DNA of 64,000 nt from positions 1 through 64,000 of the forward strand of contig NZ_SLVM01000002.1 of NCBI RefSeq assembly GCF_004339675.1, written 5' to 3'. The notes under the pieces are model-generated. The model did not search any database and was not told where the DNA came from. It was given only the letters and a program-made list of their open reading frames with translations. This stretch comes from Rhodovulum steppense. Its GTDB lineage: Bacteria > Pseudomonadota > Alphaproteobacteria > Rhodobacterales > Rhodobacteraceae. Made by a program: the position numbers and the translations under genes. Below are positions 32,569 through 41,972 of this stretch, in pieces. Numbering within the stretch: the stretch's first letter is position 1; each line of letters starts with the position of its first letter.

Positions 32569-33597
32569 TCAAGACCGCGACGCACCAAGATGGGCCAGCC
32601 GGATCAGGCAACGTTCCATCACCGCCATCTGCGGCGCGCGGCTGGATGACCGCAATTGCAGATCGGTGTCGATCAGGAGGCCCAGACCCTGTTCCAACCG
32701 CCGCACGCCCCAGCCCTGCGCCTGACGCACCATGCGGTCGCGCGCCTTGAAATGCACCGGCGGGCGGGCGCGCGCGATGCCTTGGGCTGCACCACCCGGG
32801 TCCGAAGCGGCGGCGTGCAGCGCACGGAAATGGCGGGTCGCGGCAATGCACAGCGTCACCGGCCCCACCCCCTGCGCTTCGAGTCGGCGCAGCATCGGGG
32901 CGATCTGGTTGCCCTTCGCCTCGGCCACCAGATGGATCAGCGCATCGGCATCCGCCTCGGTCGAGCGGGGGGCGCAGGTGGCCACGTCGTCGGCCGTGGC
33001 GGGGGCAGAATCGCCCAGCTTGTAAAGCGCAAGCTTTTCCACCGTCTGGCGGAAATCGCCCGGATCGAGCGCCCCGGCAAGGTCGGTCAGCGCCCCCATC
33101 GCGGCGCGGTCAAGCCCCGACAGGCCCGCGGCGGCCAGCATCGCCTCGATCTCGTCCCGGCCCGGGGGATCGTCGTAAATGCCGATGGCAATGGCGGTGC
33201 GGTGCCCCTCGAACAGCTTGCGCAGCGCCGAGCGCGGGGTGAGTTGCCGTGCCGTCACCACCAACTGCGCATCGCCCGGCTGCCAGTCGGCCAGCGCCGC
33301 CTGAAGGGTATCGGCCAGGGTATCGGTCGCCTCGTCGATGAACACCACGCGCGGGCCGGGAAAGAAACCGCGCGCCTTGAGCGCATCGCCCAGCGTAGCG
33401 GGATCGCCGCGCAGATCGCCCGGGGAAAGCCGGGTCAGGCGCATTTCCTCCTCGGCGCCGGGGCCCAGCAGCCGGGCGATCACCTCCTGCCGCTTGAGCG
33501 CCACGCGCATCGGGTCGCCACCATAAAGCAACAGCCCCGCGCCGTCGGTATCGGGCCGGGCGAAATAGCGCGCGGCCTCGCGGGGCGAGAGCTTCAT
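32569..33597 (-). CDS. holA: DNA polymerase III subunit delta
   Basis: HolA is the delta subunit of the clamp loader that opens the beta clamp during replication. The 342-residue protein has the domain order of the family: an N-terminal RecA-like fold ('LLLYGGDPMRVALKRQEV', 'FFPGPRVVFIDEATD'), a middle helical lid, and a C-terminal collar helix domain ('LEAQGVGPVTLCIAATRHFRAL'). The Walker residues are degenerate, as usual for delta. It sits in leuS-lptE-holA, a common alphaproteobacterial order, and its ATG overlaps the lptE stop by 4 bases. Confidence 0.93.
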   Translation of the reverse strand: MKLSPREAARYFARPDTDGAGLLLYGGDPMRVALKRQEVIARLLGPGAEEEMRLTRLSPGDLRGDPATLGDALKARGFFPGPRVVFIDEATDTLADTLQAALADWQPGDAQLVVTARQLTPRSALRKLFEGHRTAIAIGIYDDPPGRDEIEAMLAAAGLSGLDRAAMGALTDLAGALDPGDFRQTVEKLALYKLGDSAPATADDVATCAPRSTEADADALIHLVAEAKGNQIAPMLRRLEAQGVGPVTLCIAATRHFRALHAAASDPGGAAQGIARARPPVHFKARDRMVRQAQGWGVRRLEQGLGLLIDTDLQLRSSSRAPQMAVMERCLIRLAHLGASRS

Positions 33598-34088
33598 CGC
33601 GCCCGGCCGGGGGCGGTGGCGATCAGCCGCGTCACAAGCTGGTCGGCCAGCATCACCATCAGCCGCCGTTCCGCGTCGCGCTCGGCGGCAAGGGTCGCCA
33701 CCGTGCTGCCGGTCGCGGAATAGGCGGAAAAGGCCGTCACGCTGCCGGACTGCACAAGGCGGCCGGTCGCGATCTGGTACAGTTCGAAGGCCAGATCGCC
33801 CTCGATCGTGTAGCGCGTGGTTTCCTGCGCGCCGGTGATTCCCAGCGCCTTGCGGCTTGTGCCGATGCGATAGCCCAGCCGGTAGACCGGCGCATCCGCC
33901 CGGCCCAGCCGATCCTCAAGCCGTTCGACCAGCGCAAAGGCGTTGCGCGTGTCGGGCGGGTTGATCGCGATGCCGCCGCGCAGATCGCCGGCCACGCCGT
34001 CCGGCCCATGGGCGGGCCGAAACCCGCAGCCGCCCAGCGCCAGCGCGGCAAGACCAAGGACAAGGGTGCGGCGGTCAGACGACGACAT
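33594..34088 (-). CDS. lptE: LPS-assembly lipoprotein LptE
   Basis: LptE plugs the LptD barrel and helps put lipopolysaccharide into the outer membrane. The 164-residue product has a basic start, a hydrophobic stretch and lipobox '[13 protein letters not shown]'; the 'CGF(R/H)P' after the Cys is characteristic of LptE. The rest has the expected beta-rich pattern ('[11 protein letters not shown]', '[15 protein letters not shown]', '[14 protein letters not shown]'). It overlaps leuS by 14 bases upstream and holA by 4 downstream, which supports the assignment. Confidence 0.9.
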   Translation of the reverse strand: MSSSDRRTLVLGLAALALGGCGFRPAHGPDGVAGDLRGGIAINPPDTRNAFALVERLEDRLGRADAPVYRLGYRIGTSRKALGITGAQETTRYTIEGDLAFELYQIATGRLVQSGSVTAFSAYSATGSTVATLAAERDAERRLMVMLADQLVTRLIATAPGRAR

Positions 34089-36684
34089 TGACGATGCGGC
34101 CCGGCACGACGATCAGCTTTTTCGGGGCGCCGCCATCCAGCGCCTTGCGCACAGCATCGTCGGCCAGCACCAGCTTTTCAACCTCGGCGGCGTCCATGTC
34201 CCGCGGCACGGCGATTTCCGAGCGCCGCTTGCCGTTGATCTGGATCGGCAGAGTGACGGTATCCTCGACCAGCAGGGCGGGGTCGGGTTTGGGCCAGGGG
34301 GCGCGGGCGATCAGGCCCTGACCGCCCAGCATGGCCCAGATATCCTCGGCCAGATGCGGGGTCATCGGCGCCATGAGCTGCGCCATGACCATCGCCGCCT
34401 CGCGCCGCGCAGGCAGCGAGGCCGCCGATTTCGCCAGCGTGTTGGTGAAGGCATAGAGCTTCGCGACCGAGCTGTTGAAGCCGAAGCTTTCGATGCCCAT
34501 CGTCACGTCATGGATCGTCTTGTGCAGCGCGCGGCGCAGGGTCAGGTCGTCTTCCCCGCCCGGTGCAGCGCCCTCGCCCTCGGATTCGTAGGCGGCGATT
34601 CCACCCCCCTGATCCATTTCCTCGGCGATGCCGTTCGCGATGCGCCAGACCCGGCCCAGATGCCGGTGCGCCGCCTCGGCGCCCGCGGATGTCCATTCCA
34701 CGTCACGCTCGGGCGGGCTGTCGGACAGCACGAACCAGCGCGCGGTATCGGCACCGAACGACTCGATGATGTTGACCGGGTCGACGACGTTCTTCTTGGA
34801 TTTCGACATCTTGGCCGAGGGGATGATTTCCACCGCCTCGCCCGTGGCTTTGAGCTTGCCGCCCTCGACATCCTCGGGCAGGTGATAGACCGGCCGTCCC
34901 GCGGCGTCGCGGGTCTGGTAGATCTCGTGCGTCACCATGCCTTGGGTGAACAGCGCGTCGAAGGGCTCGCGCGCCTTTTCGGGCAGGTGGCCGGTGATCT
35001 GCATCGCGCGCGCGAAGAACCGGGAATAGAGCAGGTGCAGGATCGCGTGTTCGATGCCGCCGATATACTGGTCGACATTCATCCAGTACTCGGCCTCGGC
35101 CAGATCGGTCGGCGTGGCCGCATGGGGCGCGGTGAAGCGGGCGTAGTACCAGGAGGAATCCACGAAGGTATCCATCGTGTCGGTCTCGCGCCGCGCCGCC
35201 TGGCCGCATTTCGGGCAGGTGCAGTTGCGCCAGGTGGGGTGGCGGTCCAGCGGGTTGCCGGGGATCGAGAAGTCGATCGGCGTGCCGTCCTCGTCATAGG
35301 GCAGCTCGATCGGCAGGTTTTCCTTGGCCTCGGGCACCACGCCGCAATCGGGGCAATGGACCACCGGAATCGGACAGCCCCAATAGCGTTGCCGCGACAG
35401 GCCCCAGTCGCGCAGGCGGAACTTGGTCACGCCATGGCCGACGCCGTTCTCCTCGCAGAACCGAATCGCGGCGTCGACGGCCTGTTCGCCGGTCGCGACC
35501 TCGTCCCAGGCAAAGGCCCGCACCCAGCGCACAGGTTCGGTCTTGGGCGGCACGAAGGCCACGTCGCCCACCGGCTCGCCGCCATCAAGCGCCACGAAGG
35601 TATCGGTCACCGGCAACCCGTATTTCCGCGCGAAATCCAGGTCGCGCTGGTCATGCGCGGGGCAGCCGAAGATCGCGCCGGTACCGTAATCCATCAGGAT
35701 GAAATTGGCGATGTAGACCGGCAATTCCCATGCCGTGTCAAAGGGATGGCGCACCTTCAGCCCGGTGTCGAAGCCGCGTTTCTCGGCCTTTTCCAGTTCT
35801 TCCTCGCTGGTGCCCATCCGGCGGCATTCGGCGCAGAACTCGGCCACGTCGGGCCGGTGGCGTTCCAGCGCGCGGGCCAGCGGGTGGTCGGGCGAAATGC
35901 CGAGGAAACTTGCCCCCATCAGCGTGTCGGGGCGGGTGGTGTAGACCTCGATCCGGTCGAACCCCTCGGGCGCGTCCACGGTCGAGAAGGCCATCTGCAA
36001 CCCGCGGCTCTTGCCGATCCAGTTGCGCTGCATCAGCTTGACCTTCTCGGGCCAGTTCTCCAGCCCGTCCAGCGCCTCAAGCAATTCGTCGGCGAAATCC
36101 GAGATGCGGAAGAACCATTGCGTCAGGTCGCGCCGCTCGACCGGGGCACCCGACCGCCAGCCCTTGCCCTCGATCACCTGCTCGTTGGCCAGAACCGTCA
36201 TGTCCACCGGGTCCCAGTTCACGGTGGCGTTCTTGCGATAGACCAGCCCCGCCGCCAGCATGTCCAGGAACATCGCCTGTTGCTGGCCGTAATAGTCCGG
36301 GTCGCAGGTGGCGAACTCGCGCGACCAGTCGATGGACAGGCCCAGCGGCTTCATCTGCGCGCGCATGTCGGCGATGTTGCCATAGGTCCAGTCCTTGGGA
36401 TGGCCGCCGCGTTCCATCGCCGCGTTTTCCGCGGGCATCCCGAAGGCGTCCCAGCCCATCGGGTGCAACACGCTGAATCCGCAGGACGATTTGAACCGCG
36501 CCACCACGTCGCCCATCGTGTAGTTGCGCACATGCCCCATATGGATGCGCCCCGAGGGGTAGGGGAACATTTCCAGCACATAGTATTTCGGCCGGGCCGG
36601 GTCGTGACAGGCGCGGAACGTGGCGTCGGCCTCCCATGCGTCCTGCCATTTCCGCTCGATCTCGGCCGGGGTGTAGCGCGCCAT
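34075..36684 (-). CDS. leuS: Leucyl-tRNA synthetase
   Basis: LeuS charges tRNA-Leu with leucine. The 869-residue protein has the class I motifs '[14 protein letters not shown]' (HIGH equivalent at 48-51) and '[13 protein letters not shown]' (about 622-634). The CP1 editing domain has '[21 protein letters not shown]', and the zinc-ribbon-like insertion '[10 protein letters not shown]' ... 'CTCPKCGQ' is present. The anticodon-binding and C-terminal domains follow. Length is normal for bacteria. It is the first gene of leuS-lptE-holA. Confidence 0.97.
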   Translation of the reverse strand: MARYTPAEIERKWQDAWEADATFRACHDPARPKYYVLEMFPYPSGRIHMGHVRNYTMGDVVARFKSSCGFSVLHPMGWDAFGMPAENAAMERGGHPKDWTYGNIADMRAQMKPLGLSIDWSREFATCDPDYYGQQQAMFLDMLAAGLVYRKNATVNWDPVDMTVLANEQVIEGKGWRSGAPVERRDLTQWFFRISDFADELLEALDGLENWPEKVKLMQRNWIGKSRGLQMAFSTVDAPEGFDRIEVYTTRPDTLMGASFLGISPDHPLARALERHRPDVAEFCAECRRMGTSEEELEKAEKRGFDTGLKVRHPFDTAWELPVYIANFILMDYGTGAIFGCPAHDQRDLDFARKYGLPVTDTFVALDGGEPVGDVAFVPPKTEPVRWVRAFAWDEVATGEQAVDAAIRFCEENGVGHGVTKFRLRDWGLSRQRYWGCPIPVVHCPDCGVVPEAKENLPIELPYDEDGTPIDFSIPGNPLDRHPTWRNCTCPKCGQAARRETDTMDTFVDSSWYYARFTAPHAATPTDLAEAEYWMNVDQYIGGIEHAILHLLYSRFFARAMQITGHLPEKAREPFDALFTQGMVTHEIYQTRDAAGRPVYHLPEDVEGGKLKATGEAVEIIPSAKMSKSKKNVVDPVNIIESFGADTARWFVLSDSPPERDVEWTSAGAEAAHRHLGRVWRIANGIAEEMDQGGGIAAYESEGEGAAPGGEDDLTLRRALHKTIHDVTMGIESFGFNSSVAKLYAFTNTLAKSAASLPARREAAMVMAQLMAPMTPHLAEDIWAMLGGQGLIARAPWPKPDPALLVEDTVTLPIQINGKRRSEIAVPRDMDAAEVEKLVLADDAVRKALDGGAPKKLIVVPGRIVNVVV

Positions 36685-36703
36685 GTCAGCAATCCTCAGT
36701 CAA

Positions 36704-36728
36704 ACGCCGGGCGCGGGTGGCCCGGCGT
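36704..36728 (-). terminator. Hairpin between the DUF3576 gene and leuS
   Basis: ACGCCGGGC and GCCCGGCGT form a perfect 9-bp stem with a 7-base loop, between the DUF3576 stop (36768) and the leuS start (36684). On the minus strand it is followed by TTTG, a weak T tract. It is probably a partial terminator. Confidence 0.45.
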
Positions 36729-36767
36729 CGTGCATAATCGGCGCCGCGCGGGGCGTCCAGTGGGGCG

Positions 36768-37310
36768 TCAGAGCTTGCTGTCGCGGATGCGGATCTGGCG
36801 GGCGCGGGTCAGGATCGCGTCCTCGACCGCGCGCACGGTGGCGCCATCGACCGCGCCCGACTGGCTGTGCAGCGACACCTTGAGCGAGCGTGCGTCCAGC
36901 GCCGGATCCTGCACATAGACGGTCGCGCGATAGGCCCGACCGCCGCCGGGCGGCGTGCCGTAACCCGTGACGATCACGCCCGAAAACGGATCGACAGACC
37001 GAATCGGCAGGAAGTTCAGCACCTCCAGCGAGGCTTGCCAGAGATACTTGTTCACCTCGACCGTGGTGTTCGGGTCGTCGGCATTGCCGAACAGGTCGAA
37101 GATCGAGCCGCGCTCCTGGCGTTCGCGCCGAATCTCGGCCGCGGGCGTGTTCTCGAACTGCCGCGCGATATTGGCCTCGCGCGCCTCGATCCGGGCGGCG
37201 TCCTGTTCGGGGGACGGGGCGCTGCGGCCGAACAGCCCGCCGCCACAGCCGGCCAGTCCGACAGCCATCGTCCCGATCAGTGCCCCGCGCGCGATGCGGT
37301 GGAAGGTCAT
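36768..37310 (-). CDS. DUF3576 family lipoprotein
   Basis: A 180-residue predicted lipoprotein: signal 'MTFHRIARGALIGTMAVG' and lipobox 'LAGC'. The conserved DUF3576 body starts at 'SIFDLFGNADDPNTTVEVNK' and includes 'YLWQASLEVLNFLPIRSVDP', 'GGVIVT'-type 'SGVIVTGYGTPP' and 'YRATVYVQDPALDARSLKV'. The family is confined to Alphaproteobacteria and usually lies next to leuS, as here. Its function is unknown; an outer-membrane or periplasmic role is inferred from the signal and from linkage to lptE. Confidence 0.9.
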   Translation of the reverse strand: MTFHRIARGALIGTMAVGLAGCGGGLFGRSAPSPEQDAARIEAREANIARQFENTPAAEIRRERQERGSIFDLFGNADDPNTTVEVNKYLWQASLEVLNFLPIRSVDPFSGVIVTGYGTPPGGGRAYRATVYVQDPALDARSLKVSLHSQSGAVDGATVRAVEDAILTRARQIRIRDSKL

Positions 37311-37553
37311 GCCTGCGCCCTCGTTGTCCTTCGCCGGTCTTTACCGGAGCGGGTCGGGGCGGACAAGGTTTTTCCCTTGCGCCACGTCCGCTTGGGCGCG
37401 GGGGGTGTGTGGCTTTGCTGCATCAATCGGGGGCAGCGTTCCGGGGGGCTGGCGGTGTTCCTTGCATTTGAGGGGGGCAAGAGCGAAACCCGGAACATAC
37501 TCAGATCGGATGCTCCGGCCTGAGGTGCATCTTTAATCGAATGAGGGAAAACC

Positions 37554-38558
37554 ATGAAAAAGGTTCTCTTCGCGACCACTGCGCTGGTTGCTTCGGCCGG
37601 CTTCGCTGCCGCCGAGATCACGTTCTCGGGCTACGGGGAAATGGGTGTCGTGGGCGGCGGTGACAACAGCACCGGTTTCAGCGGCGGCGAAACCCAGTTC
37701 CACAACGACCTGATGCTGAAATTCTCGGCCACGACCGAGACCGACATGGGCATCACCGTCGGCGTCAGCACCGAGATCCAGAAAGCCGAAGGCGAAGCCA
37801 ACGGCAACTTCGCGGCCGACAACACCGCGATGTTCATCTCGGGCGCGTTCGGCACCCTGACGATGGGCGAAATCGACGGCGCGATGGACTTCCGCCTGAC
37901 CGAGAACATCGGCAACCCCGGCACCATCGGTGACGACGAAACCATCCACGCCGGTTACCTGGGTGGCTATGGCGACGGTGCCTATGACAACCAGATCCTG
38001 CGCTACGATTACAATTTCGGCGATTTCGGCTTCTCGGCGTCGATGGAGCTGGACGACACCGGCGCGCTGGATGACGGCTATGCCCTGGGCGTCAGCTACA
38101 AGACCTCGATGACCGGCGTCGATATCGGCCTGGGCCTTGCCTACCAGACCTTCGAGCAGGACGGCACCTACCTGCCCGGCAACATCGGCAACTTCACCGT
38201 CGCGACCCCGTTTGCCGCTGGCGATGTCGATGTCTGGGGCGTTTCGGCGACCGCCGACTTCCAGAACGGCTTCGTCGCCGGTCTGGCCTATTCGGACTGG
38301 AACTTCCCGGGTGCGGTCGACGCCGACCACATCGGCCTGTCGATGGGCTACTCGATCAACGCCTGGTCGTTCGGCGTCAACTGGGGTCAGTTTGACGTTG
38401 ACACCGTTGGCAAGATCAAGGGCTACGGCCTGGCGGTCGCCTATGACCTGGGCGGCGGTGCCTCGGTCCATCTCGGCTATGGCGACTCCGACGGCCCGAC
38501 CGGCGTGATCGCCGACGACGTCGAGACCTGGTCGTTCGGCGTGGCGATGTCGTTCTAA
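37554..38558 (+). CDS. Outer membrane porin (Rhodobacter type)
   Basis: The 334-residue protein has a signal peptide cleaved after 'GFAAA', alternating amphipathic beta strands rich in Gly, Asp and aromatic residues, an acidic composition, and a C-terminal Phe ('ETWSFGVAMSF') needed for barrel assembly. Blocks such as 'ITFSGYGEMGVV' and 'FISGAFGTLTMGEIDGAMD' match the 16-stranded general porins of Rhodobacter. Codon use is more even than in its neighbours, as expected for a highly expressed gene. A strong rho-independent terminator follows 24 bases after the stop. Confidence 0.93.
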   Translation: MKKVLFATTALVASAGFAAAEITFSGYGEMGVVGGGDNSTGFSGGETQFHNDLMLKFSATTETDMGITVGVSTEIQKAEGEANGNFAADNTAMFISGAFGTLTMGEIDGAMDFRLTENIGNPGTIGDDETIHAGYLGGYGDGAYDNQILRYDYNFGDFGFSASMELDDTGALDDGYALGVSYKTSMTGVDIGLGLAYQTFEQDGTYLPGNIGNFTVATPFAAGDVDVWGVSATADFQNGFVAGLAYSDWNFPGAVDADHIGLSMGYSINAWSFGVNWGQFDVDTVGKIKGYGLAVAYDLGGGASVHLGYGDSDGPTGVIADDVETWSFGVAMSF

Positions 38559-38582
38559 GCCTTACCGGCTTGTCGATAGGGG

Positions 38583-38610
38583 AAGAGCGGGCCTTGTGCC
38601 CGCTCTTTTT
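38583..38610 (+). terminator. Rho-independent terminator of the porin gene
   Basis: AAGAGCGGGC and GCCCGCTCTT form a perfect 10-bp stem with loop CTTGT, followed by more T residues. It is the clearest intrinsic terminator in the window. Confidence 0.9.
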
Positions 38611-38685
38611 CGTTGCGGGGCACGGGTTCGACAAGTGCCGCCGCCCATGCTAGGTCCGGCACCGAAGCCTTGTGACCCGGTGCCC

Positions 38686-40479
38686 ATGCAGCCCCCCGAC
38701 CCCGCCCAGATCGCCCGACTGTACCGAGAGGCCCTTGCCCGGCAATCCGCAGGCGATCTTGACGGCGCCGAGGCGCGGCTGCGCGACGTGCTGGCCGCCC
38801 GCCCGCGTCAGGCCGAGGCGCTGTTCCAGATGGGCCGGATCGCCATGACCCGCGGCGCCCCGAAACGCGCCGCCCAGCATTTCGAACGCGCCGCCGAGGC
38901 CCAACCGGCCGAGCCCGCGATCTGGCTGGCCTGGGCGCAGGCGCTGGCCGCGCTGGCCGACCGCACCCGCATCCGCAGCTTTCAGCGCAAGGCCAAGGCG
39001 GCACGCCTGCCCGCCCCGGTCCTTGCCCGCCTGCAAGAGGCGTTGGCGCCCCCGGCGGCGACGCCCGCCCAAACGCTGGATGCGCTGCGCCGCGCCGCAC
39101 AGGCCCTGCCCGACGCGGCCGAACCGCAGGTCCGGCTGGGTCAGGCCCTGCTGCGCGCCAAGGATTTCGCCGCCGCCGCCGACGTGTTTGGCCGGGCCAT
39201 CGCGCTGGGCGACAACCGCGCCGAAACCCACACCGCGCATGCCCGCGCGCTGGACGGATCGGGCCAGACCGAGGCCGCGCTTGCCGCCCATGACCGCGCC
39301 GTTTCCGCCGCCCCCGACCGCCCCGAAACCCATGGCCGCCGCGCGATCCTGCTGCAACAGATGGGCCGCTTCGACGAGGCCGATGCAGGCTTTCGCCGCG
39401 CCATCGCGCTGAACCCCCGGGATGGCGAGCCCTACCGGCTGATGGTCAAGGGCCGCAAGCTGGCGCCCGACGATCCGCTGATCGCGGAAATGGAAACGCT
39501 CTGGGCGCGGCCGGACCTGAGCGATCACAGCCGGATGAACCTGGGCTTTGCACTTGCCAAGGCGATGGAGGACATCCGCCGCGACGACCGCATCTTTGGC
39601 TATCTGCACAAGGCCAACGCGCTGATGCGCAAGCTTTACCCCTATGACATCGCCGAACGCCGGGCCGAGATCGACGCGGTGAGGACCGCCTTTGCCGATA
39701 CCGATTTCACCGCCCGCCGCGTGCCGGGCACGTCGGGTTACGCCCCGGTCTTCGTCACCGGCATGCCGCGATCGGGCACGACACTGGTGGAACAGATCAT
39801 CGCCAGCCATTCGCGCGTGACCGGCGGCGGCGAACTGGGCTTCGTCATGCCCGAGGCAATGCGGTTGCTATCGGACGGGGCGGGCGGGCTGCGGCCCGTT
39901 TCGGCGCTGTCGGACGAGGAAATCGCCGGGTTCGGCCATGCCATCGAGGCGCATTTCCGCATGCGCCTGCCGGGTGCCGACATCGTCACCGACAAGTCGA
40001 TCCAGACCTATATGGTCGCCGGTCTGGTGCGGCTGGCGCTGCCCGATGCGCGTATCGTGGTGGTGCATCGCGACCCGCGCGACACCTGCCTGTCGATCTA
40101 CAAGAACATCTTTGCCGAGGGCACGCATCGCTATGCCTATGACCTGCGCGACCTCGGCCTTTACACCCGGATGTTCCTGGAACTGGTCGATTTCTGGCGC
40201 GACAGGCTGCCCGGCGGCTTTCACGAAATCCGCTACGAGGACCTGATCGCCGACCCCGAACCCCAGGCCCGCGCCCTGATCGCCGCCGCCGGGCTTGACT
40301 GGGAAGACGGCTGTCTGGATTTCCACAAGACCGAGCGGCGGGTCTCGACGCTCAGCCTGCATCAGGTGCGCCAGCCGATCTATGCCTCGTCGCTGAAGGG
40401 CTGGCAGCGGCACGCGGACGAGCTTGCCCCGCTGATCGAGGCGCTGGGCGATGCGATCGAGCAAGGGGGAACGGAATGA
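38686..40479 (+). CDS. TPR-repeat sulfotransferase family protein
   Basis: The 597-residue protein has an N-terminal half of TPR-like helical repeats (to about residue 300). The C-terminal sulfotransferase domain has the 5'-phosphosulfate loop 'GMPRSGTTLVEQIIASH' near 358-374 and the 3'-phosphate motif 'VVHRDPRDTCLSIYKN' near 457-472. The layout resembles tyrosylprotein sulfotransferase-like and TPR-sulfotransferase proteins common in Rhodobacterales. It would transfer sulfate from PAPS to a protein or glycan that the TPR part selects. Earlier in-frame ATGs (38647, 38596) lie in or near the porin terminator, so 38686 is preferred. It is coupled to yggS. Confidence 0.85.
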   Translation: MQPPDPAQIARLYREALARQSAGDLDGAEARLRDVLAARPRQAEALFQMGRIAMTRGAPKRAAQHFERAAEAQPAEPAIWLAWAQALAALADRTRIRSFQRKAKAARLPAPVLARLQEALAPPAATPAQTLDALRRAAQALPDAAEPQVRLGQALLRAKDFAAAADVFGRAIALGDNRAETHTAHARALDGSGQTEAALAAHDRAVSAAPDRPETHGRRAILLQQMGRFDEADAGFRRAIALNPRDGEPYRLMVKGRKLAPDDPLIAEMETLWARPDLSDHSRMNLGFALAKAMEDIRRDDRIFGYLHKANALMRKLYPYDIAERRAEIDAVRTAFADTDFTARRVPGTSGYAPVFVTGMPRSGTTLVEQIIASHSRVTGGGELGFVMPEAMRLLSDGAGGLRPVSALSDEEIAGFGHAIEAHFRMRLPGADIVTDKSIQTYMVAGLVRLALPDARIVVVHRDPRDTCLSIYKNIFAEGTHRYAYDLRDLGLYTRMFLELVDFWRDRLPGGFHEIRYEDLIADPEPQARALIAAAGLDWEDGCLDFHKTERRVSTLSLHQVRQPIYASSLKGWQRHADELAPLIEALGDAIEQGGTE

Positions 40480-41129
40480 GCCTGGACGAGATACGGCAGA
40501 GGGTGGCACGGGCCGAGGCAGAGACCGGGCGCGCGCCGGGGGCGGTGACGCTGATCGCGGTGTCCAAGGTGCAGCCGCTCGACCGGGTCGAGGCGGTGCT
40601 GGCGGCCGGTCAGCGCGTTTTCGGCGAGAACCGCGTGCAGGAGGCGGCGGGCAAATGGCCCGCGCTGATGGACCGTTTCGCAGGCGTCGAACTGCACCTG
40701 ATCGGCCCGCTGCAAAGCAACAAGACCCGGCAGGTAGTCGAACTGTTCGACGCGATCCATTCGGTCGACCGGATCAAGCTGGCCCGGCGCCTGGCCGAGC
40801 ACGCGCAGGAACGCGGCGCCTGCCCGGACCTGTTCCTTCAGGTGAACACGGGCGAGGAGCCGCAGAAGGCGGGCGTTCTGCCCGGCGAGGCAGATGGTTT
40901 CATCGCGGAATGCCGCGCGCTGGATCTGCCGGTGCGGGGGCTGATGTGCATCCCGCCCGTGGACGAGACGCCCGCGCTGCATTTCGCGCTGCTGGCCAAG
41001 ATCGCGGCGCGCAACGGGCTGTCGGGCCTGTCGATGGGGATGAGCGACGATTTCGAGCAGGCCATCGCCTTCGGCGCGACGCATGTGCGGGTGGGCTCGG
41101 CGATCTTTGGCGCGCGCGCCTATGACTGA
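40476..41129 (+). CDS. YggS/PLPBP family pyridoxal phosphate homeostasis protein
   Basis: The 217-residue protein is a single-domain PLP-binding TIM barrel without catalytic activity, concerned with vitamin B6 and amino-acid balance. The PLP lysine is in 'LIAVSKVQPLDRV' (residue about 32). Other family blocks are 'FGENRVQEAAGKW', 'LHLIGPLQSNKTRQV', 'QVNTGEEPQKAGV', 'GLSMGMSDDFEQAI' and 'THVRVGSAIFGAR'. The ATG overlaps the upstream sulfotransferase stop by 4 bases, an unusual neighbour for this gene. Confidence 0.95.
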   Translation: MSLDEIRQRVARAEAETGRAPGAVTLIAVSKVQPLDRVEAVLAAGQRVFGENRVQEAAGKWPALMDRFAGVELHLIGPLQSNKTRQVVELFDAIHSVDRIKLARRLAEHAQERGACPDLFLQVNTGEEPQKAGVLPGEADGFIAECRALDLPVRGLMCIPPVDETPALHFALLAKIAARNGLSGLSMGMSDDFEQAIAFGATHVRVGSAIFGARAYD

Positions 41130-41141
41130 GGCCGCGCGCCC

Positions 41142-41639
41142 CTAACGCACGATCAACCGGCTTGCATGGGTCAGCCGTTCGGCGATCCAGCGCAGGTCGT
41201 GGCGGGACAGGGCGATGCAGCCCGCCGTCGGATGCCTTGGCTTGCGCCACTGGTGCAGGAAGATCGCCGAGCCGCGCCCGCGTTCGGCGAAGGGCCAGTT
41301 CCAGTCGGTGACCAGAACCAGATCGTAGAGCGGATCGGCCCGGCGCAGCCTTTCATGGTTGTGGGGATAGGGCGCGCGAACCATGAGGTTGTAATCCTCG
41401 TGCCCGGGATCGTCCGACCACAGGTCAGACGGGCCGATGGGCACAGCCCACGCCGCGGGCCGCGCGATCCGGTCGGGGCGGTAGAGCATCCCGACGATTC
41501 GGTGGATGCCCCGGGGGGTTGCGCCATCCCCCTCGCGCTTGTCGCTAGTGATGCCGCCGCGCCCGATGGAACGGGGAAAGTTTCGCCCGGCAAAGCGCAG
41601 ATGGGTGGGGGTCAGGACAAGGTCGGTTGCACGCATCAT
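41142..41639 (-). CDS. L,D-transpeptidase family (YkuD-type) protein
   Basis: A 165-residue protein with the catalytic signature 'HPTAGCIALSRHDL': His and the nucleophilic Cys of the L,D-transpeptidase/ErfK-YbiS-YkuD family. A second conserved His is in 'AIFLHQWRKP'. No signal peptide is visible, so it belongs to the short alphaproteobacterial subgroup annotated from sequence only. It may cross-link peptidoglycan or act on related peptides. It is convergent with yggS and divergent from the small gene at 41778. Confidence 0.85.
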   Translation of the reverse strand: MMRATDLVLTPTHLRFAGRNFPRSIGRGGITSDKREGDGATPRGIHRIVGMLYRPDRIARPAAWAVPIGPSDLWSDDPGHEDYNLMVRAPYPHNHERLRRADPLYDLVLVTDWNWPFAERGRGSAIFLHQWRKPRHPTAGCIALSRHDLRWIAERLTHASRLIVR

Positions 41640-41777
41640 GGGCAGACTGGCGCAAGAGGGCGGTTTGGGGAAGGGGTCTTGCGGTCGATCAAGCCCCGGT
41701 CGCGCAGATCATGTTACCCTTGCCGCCGGGTGGGTCGCCCGGCCTGCCCCGGTGCAACCATGACACGGAGGTTCGAG

Positions 41778-41960
41778 ATGGAAACGGCCAAGGTGATGGA
41801 ATACGCCCGCTCGCTCCTGGCAGCCCATGGCGACAAGGCGCAGGCCGAGGCGGCGCAGAAGGCCGCCGCGCATGAGGCGGCTGGCGAGGATGCGGATGCC
41901 GAAACCTGGCGCGCCATCGAATCGGCGATCCGCCAGATGCGCCCGCCGCATCAGGGCTGA
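41778..41960 (+). CDS. 60-residue conserved hypothetical protein
   Basis: A small, Ala/Glu-rich helical protein ('MEYARSLLAAHGDKAQAEAAQK', here in two parts: 'MEYARSLLAAHGDK' and 'AEAAQKAAAHEAAG') ending 'WRAIESAIRQM'. ACGGAGG precedes the ATG by 7 bases. Similar small proteins with 'A..W..I...I..M' endings occur widely in Rhodobacterales, without known function. It is not joined to a neighbour in an operon. Confidence 0.7.
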   Translation: METAKVMEYARSLLAAHGDKAQAEAAQKAAAHEAAGEDADAETWRAIESAIRQMRPPHQG

Positions 41961-41972
41961 GCCCGCGCTGCG

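Noticed and set aside
33943-36918. A 991-codon plus-strand open frame opposite leuS and lptE
   Set aside because: It is an antisense shadow of GC-rich coding DNA: no ribosome binding site, Arg/Gly/His-rich translation, and the opposite strand encodes clear LeuS and LptE.
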